NCBI GenBank assembly: GCA_017463105.1
Contig: JAFTPU010000001.1
Location: 62,001-126,000, forward strand
Direction of reading: 5' to 3'
From: Clostridia bacterium
GTDB taxonomy: Bacteria > Bacillota > Clostridia > Christensenellales > Borkfalkiaceae
DNA length: 64,000 bases
Numbering within the stretch: position 1 is the stretch's first letter; each line of letters opens with the position of its first letter. Below, piece after piece: positions 61,433 through 64,000 of this stretch. The notes below the pieces were generated by a model. That model made no database searches. It was not told the DNA's origin and was given only the letters and a program-made list of their open reading frames with translations. The translations under genes and the position numbers were made by a program.

Positions 61433-61467
61433 AGAGAGCCGAAAATTATGGGAATTATCAGCTCTCT
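61433..61467 (-). terminator. Terminator after the 732-residue repeat protein
   Basis: AGAGAGC and GCTCTCT enclose a partly paired 21-base loop; on the - strand TATTTTAT follows. A second hairpin AGCGAAG/CTTCGCT (61407-61423) lies between it and the RNase J ribosome binding site. Confidence 0.7.
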
Positions 61468-61511
61468 TTTGATTATTCGTATGTGTGCAACCGAATCATC
61501 GGTTATGCCAA

Positions 61512-63710
61512 TCAAAAGTCGAATTCGACTTTCTTTTCCTTCGTGACTTTAATATACCCATCGTCAAAGAGTTGTTTGGTGGAAGCGTAAGCGAATTCGG
61601 AAACGTAATCGGTCGGTTCGAACTTCTCGTTCTTTTCCGCGCCGTATTTTTCCGCAAGATAGCCCACCAAGCGGAGCGCTTTCTTCGCAGCCGCGTCGCT
61701 TCTGATCTTCATCATGAACGGCGTGTGTTCGTAAGCTTTCTGCGCGCCGACGTTTTTCTGATGATATACGGTCTGCTTGAATTCGGGATCTTCGGGATCG
61801 AGATCGAGATAGAAGCAAAGCGTTTTACCGCTGATATTCACCTTTGCGATCGTATCTCTGCCGTAGTTGAATCTGTCGCCGTGCCAGCTCACGTTCGAAT
61901 TGATCTTCTTATAAGAGGTCAGCTCGTTTTTGATATCACTGTAATATCCCTTAACGTTTTCCTCGCTCTGCTTCATCTTTGCCGTGAAACTCTTTTTCAA
62001 ACGGATCACAAGCCCCGTTTCCGCGTCCACAAACTGATCGTTGATCTCCTGATATTCGTCGGACAAAGACACCGCGAGTTCGTCGCTCGGCGCAGGCGAT
62101 TCTTCTTTTACCTCTTCCTTCGCTTCCTCGACCGTCTCTTCAACGGCGATTTCTTCTTGCGCTACCTCCGTCGTCTCTTCCGTTACGGCTTCTTCCTCCG
62201 CGGGTACGAGCATACATTCCGCGCACATATTGCAAAGGCGTTCGGAAATTCCTTCCGCGATCGATTGGATCCCCTCGTCGTCGACCACGAGCTCGTATGT
62301 AGGTTCGACGGGATCTTTCGCCGTCTTTTCCTCTACGATCGCCGCAATACGGTCGTAATCCACTTCTTCCGTCGGTACGTACATTGCCGAGATCCTGTCG
62401 TAATCGACGTTTTCGATCTGTCCGACCTTTTCCGCGACTTTATCCGCAAGCTTGTCGTTGTTTTCAACGATCGTATCGGCAAGCTCGTTATTGTTCGCGG
62501 CAATCTTTTCGGCAAGCTCTTCGTTCTTCGCCGCCAATCTCTCCGCAACCATATCCGCAAGCTTGTCGTAATCGATCTGCGGTGCTTCGGGAACGGAAAT
62601 TTCGGGAAGCGCAACTCTCTCGGCGACCGCCGCCGCGATCGCTTCGACATCGAGCGCCGCCATCGCCTTTTCCACGGCAAGCGACACTACGGACGCGATC
62701 ACGTCCTCGCCGACGTTGATCTGCACTTTTTCCGCCGCTTTCATGAAACGTTCGTCGATACGGCGATAATCCACCTTTTCGGGATAGGGCAACGATTCGA
62801 CGACCTTTTCCGCCGTGCCGTAAACGATCTTATCGTAATCGATCTTCGCTTCGACGGGCTCCGTCGCCGCAACGGGCGCGGGCGCAGGTTCCTGCGCGAC
62901 CACCTCACCCAAGATCTCGAGCATTTTATCGCCCACCTCGTCTACGATTCGGTTATAATCGACGTTTTCCGCAACGGGGATCGCCGCTACCGCGTCGAGT
63001 ATCTGACGGCTGTGTTCGGAAACGCTTTCCTCCGTCTTTTCCGCCACCGATTCGATCACCGTTTTATAATCCGCGTCCTCGAACGCCGCGACGCCTTCCG
63101 CCACTCTGCGATCGATATCTTCCAGCGATCTGTCGATCTGTTCGAGCGCCGCAAGCTTCGTTTCCACGTCGTTGATCTTGGTAACGACTTCCCCCGAGAT
63201 GAGCGAGGTAAGCCCCTCGTAAATGGACTGATGCTGCATGAAGCTGTATTTGAGTTCGCCCACCGCTTCTTCGAGCTGAGGAAGGACTTCCGCCACCTTC
63301 TCCTTTACAGACTCCGCAAGCGTATCGGCGTTGAACGTTTCCAAAACGGAAACGCCCGACTGTACTTCGCTCAATTTGGCAAGCACCTCCGCCACCGCGT
63401 TCTGCACGTCGGCGATCGAGGTCGCTTTTTCATCCATCGAATCAAGACGTTGACCGACCTGTTCCGACAGCATCGCCGCCAAACCGTCGTAAATCGTTTG
63501 GTTCTGCTTATAGCTGTAACGGATCTCCTGCGCGATCGCTTGCGAGGATTTTTCTCTGTCGCCCTTGATCTCCTGATACAAAGACCCGACCTGAACGGAA
63601 GAATATTTCATCTCGTTCAAAAGCTCGTTCTTGATTTTTTGCAAGTCGTACGAGAGCCAGCTGTACAGAGCGTCGATCTTAGATGCTTCGAATTGTTTTT
63701 TGTCCGCCAT
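61512..63710 (-). CDS. Repeat protein of unknown function with conserved C-terminal domain
   Basis: 732 residues, strongly acidic and helical. Not assigned. A segment (YKQNQTIYDGLAAMLSEQV, about 67-85) is repeated at about 157-175. A short motif (V/I/A)DY(D/N/R/K)(K/R/T)(I/L/V) followed by an amphipathic helix recurs at residues 213, 250, 290, 313, 379, 435 and 450. A CNMCAEC cluster is at 493-499, then an acidic Glu/Val/Ala tract. Residues about 573-700 (SFTAKMKQSEENVKGYYSDIK ... SWHGDRFNYGRDTIAKVNI) form a separate alpha/beta domain that I recall as common in clostridial proteins of unknown role. No signal or membrane segment. Possibly a cytoplasmic scaffold. Confidence 0.75.
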   Translation of the reverse strand: MADKKQFEASKIDALYSWLSYDLQKIKNELLNEMKYSSVQVGSLYQEIKGDREKSSQAIAQEIRYSYKQNQTIYDGLAAMLSEQVGQRLDSMDEKATSIADVQNAVAEVLAKLSEVQSGVSVLETFNADTLAESVKEKVAEVLPQLEEAVGELKYSFMQHQSIYEGLTSLISGEVVTKINDVETKLAALEQIDRSLEDIDRRVAEGVAAFEDADYKTVIESVAEKTEESVSEHSRQILDAVAAIPVAENVDYNRIVDEVGDKMLEILGEVVAQEPAPAPVAATEPVEAKIDYDKIVYGTAEKVVESLPYPEKVDYRRIDERFMKAAEKVQINVGEDVIASVVSLAVEKAMAALDVEAIAAAVAERVALPEISVPEAPQIDYDKLADMVAERLAAKNEELAEKIAANNNELADTIVENNDKLADKVAEKVGQIENVDYDRISAMYVPTEEVDYDRIAAIVEEKTAKDPVEPTYELVVDDEGIQSIAEGISERLCNMCAECMLVPAEEEAVTEETTEVAQEEIAVEETVEEAKEEVKEESPAPSDELAVSLSDEYQEINDQFVDAETGLVIRLKKSFTAKMKQSEENVKGYYSDIKNELTSYKKINSNVSWHGDRFNYGRDTIAKVNISGKTLCFYLDLDPEDPEFKQTVYHQKNVGAQKAYEHTPFMMKIRSDAAAKKALRLVGYLAEKYGAEKNEKFEPTDYVSEFAYASTKQLFDDGYIKVTKEKKVEFDF

Positions 63711-63826
63711 TTTACACCTCGGTTTTTGTCCGCGCCGCCTTATCTTACGGTCACGAACGCTTTTTGTCGCTGAAATTATATCCTTTTTCTTGAAGAAAAA
63801 GCCAAAATCCTGCTTTTACAAGTATT

Positions 63827-63855
63827 ATTATAACATATCTTATGCGTTCGGTCAA
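63827..63855 (-). promoter_or_regulatory. Promoter of the repeat protein gene
   Basis: TTGACC (63850-63855), 17 bases, TATAAT (63827-63832) on the - strand; the leader is about 110 bases. Confidence 0.8.
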
Positions 63856-63892
63856 GGGTTTTAAGAAAAAATCTCCGACAAAAACGCAATTT

Positions 63893-63932
63893 TTTTAAAA
63901 AAAAACCGTCCCAAGCAAGGGAACGGTTTTTT
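63893..63932 (-). terminator. Terminator of a leftward gene entering from the right edge
   Basis: AAAAACCGTCCC and GGGAACGGTTTTT pair with one bulged A around loop AAGCAA; on the - strand nine T follow. The last 67 bases of the window probably hold the 3' end of that gene; two frames are possible (stops at 63932 or 63973), so no CDS is called. Confidence 0.8.
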
Positions 63933-64000
63933 CATTCAACGCGGACACGGTATGCCCGTTTTTTGTTTTTCGTCACGATCCGCCGTTGCCGAACGCGTTT

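Noticed and set aside
63932-64000. 3' end of a gene at the right edge
   Set aside because: Two leftward frames are possible and too short to choose between, so only the terminator is annotated.

Overview
The window reads as a chromosome segment of a spore-forming, low-redox Firmicute of the class Clostridia, probably an uncultured gut lineage (inference). Evidence seen in the sequence: a complete spoIIAA-spoIIAB-sigF operon, a nine-gene V-type ATPase operon in clostridial order, the Firmicute cluster prs-pth-mfd-foldase, RNase J, AGGAGG-type ribosome binding sites and many clean TTGACA-17-TATAAT promoters. Most genes have balanced, fairly GC-rich codon use; the stretch 1.3-7.3 kb is clearly AT-rich and foreign-looking. 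Most of the window is transcribed leftwards (- strand). No integrase, transposase, CRISPR array or rRNA was seen.

Layout. 0-1 kb: 5' part of a membrane protein running off the left edge. 1.3-7.4 kb: AT-rich island bounded by an intact tRNA-Ala on one side and a degenerate, inverted tRNA-Ala-like remnant on the other. It carries a two-gene operon (small helical protein plus HEPN-like protein), a 969-residue zinc-finger/PD-(D/E)XK-like nuclease preceded by a promoter, a rod-shaped structured RNA and an intrinsic terminator, and a divergent 2TM plus beta-rich protein. None of these is a recognised named system; the layout resembles defence or toxin-antitoxin loci and is the best candidate here for something undescribed.

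7.6-16.2 kb: V-type ATPase operon (H/G-I-K-E-C-F-A-B-D), whose rotor subunit keeps the Na+ ligand residues known from Enterococcus hirae NtpK. 16.2-29.6 kb: MATE exporter, PrsA-like lipoprotein, mfd, pth, prs, tadA, an M14 peptidase, rlmH, a CPBP protease with a probably leaderless mRNA, and the spoIIA operon with two Spo0A-box-like sites upstream. 29.7-29.95 kb: tRNA-Met/Ile2(CAU) and tRNA-Asp.

30-45.5 kb: a nucleoside catabolism operon (deoC-deoD-deoB-cdd-pdp) divergent from an RDD protein, a CUT1-type ABC importer, and two large surface lipoproteins, one a staphylococcal-nuclease-like enzyme and one built of OB-fold and Ig-like modules. Together these suggest, but do not prove, use of extracellular nucleic acid. 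45.6-48.6 kb: surE, two tandem DHH/DHHA1 phosphoesterase paralogues and tRNA-Arg(CCT).

48.9-53 kb: glutamate dehydrogenase; an oligo-1,6-glucosidase divergent from an AraC regulator, with two 18-bp direct repeats at exact 21-bp period next to the glucosidase promoter. 53-61.4 kb: leftward run of RNase J, TrmR-like methyltransferase, TrhP-like U32 protein, asparaginase, M29 aminopeptidase, a His-rich CobW GTPase and a CobW-YcgQ fusion. 61.5-64 kb: a 732-residue repeat protein of unknown function, and a terminator from a gene beyond the right edge.
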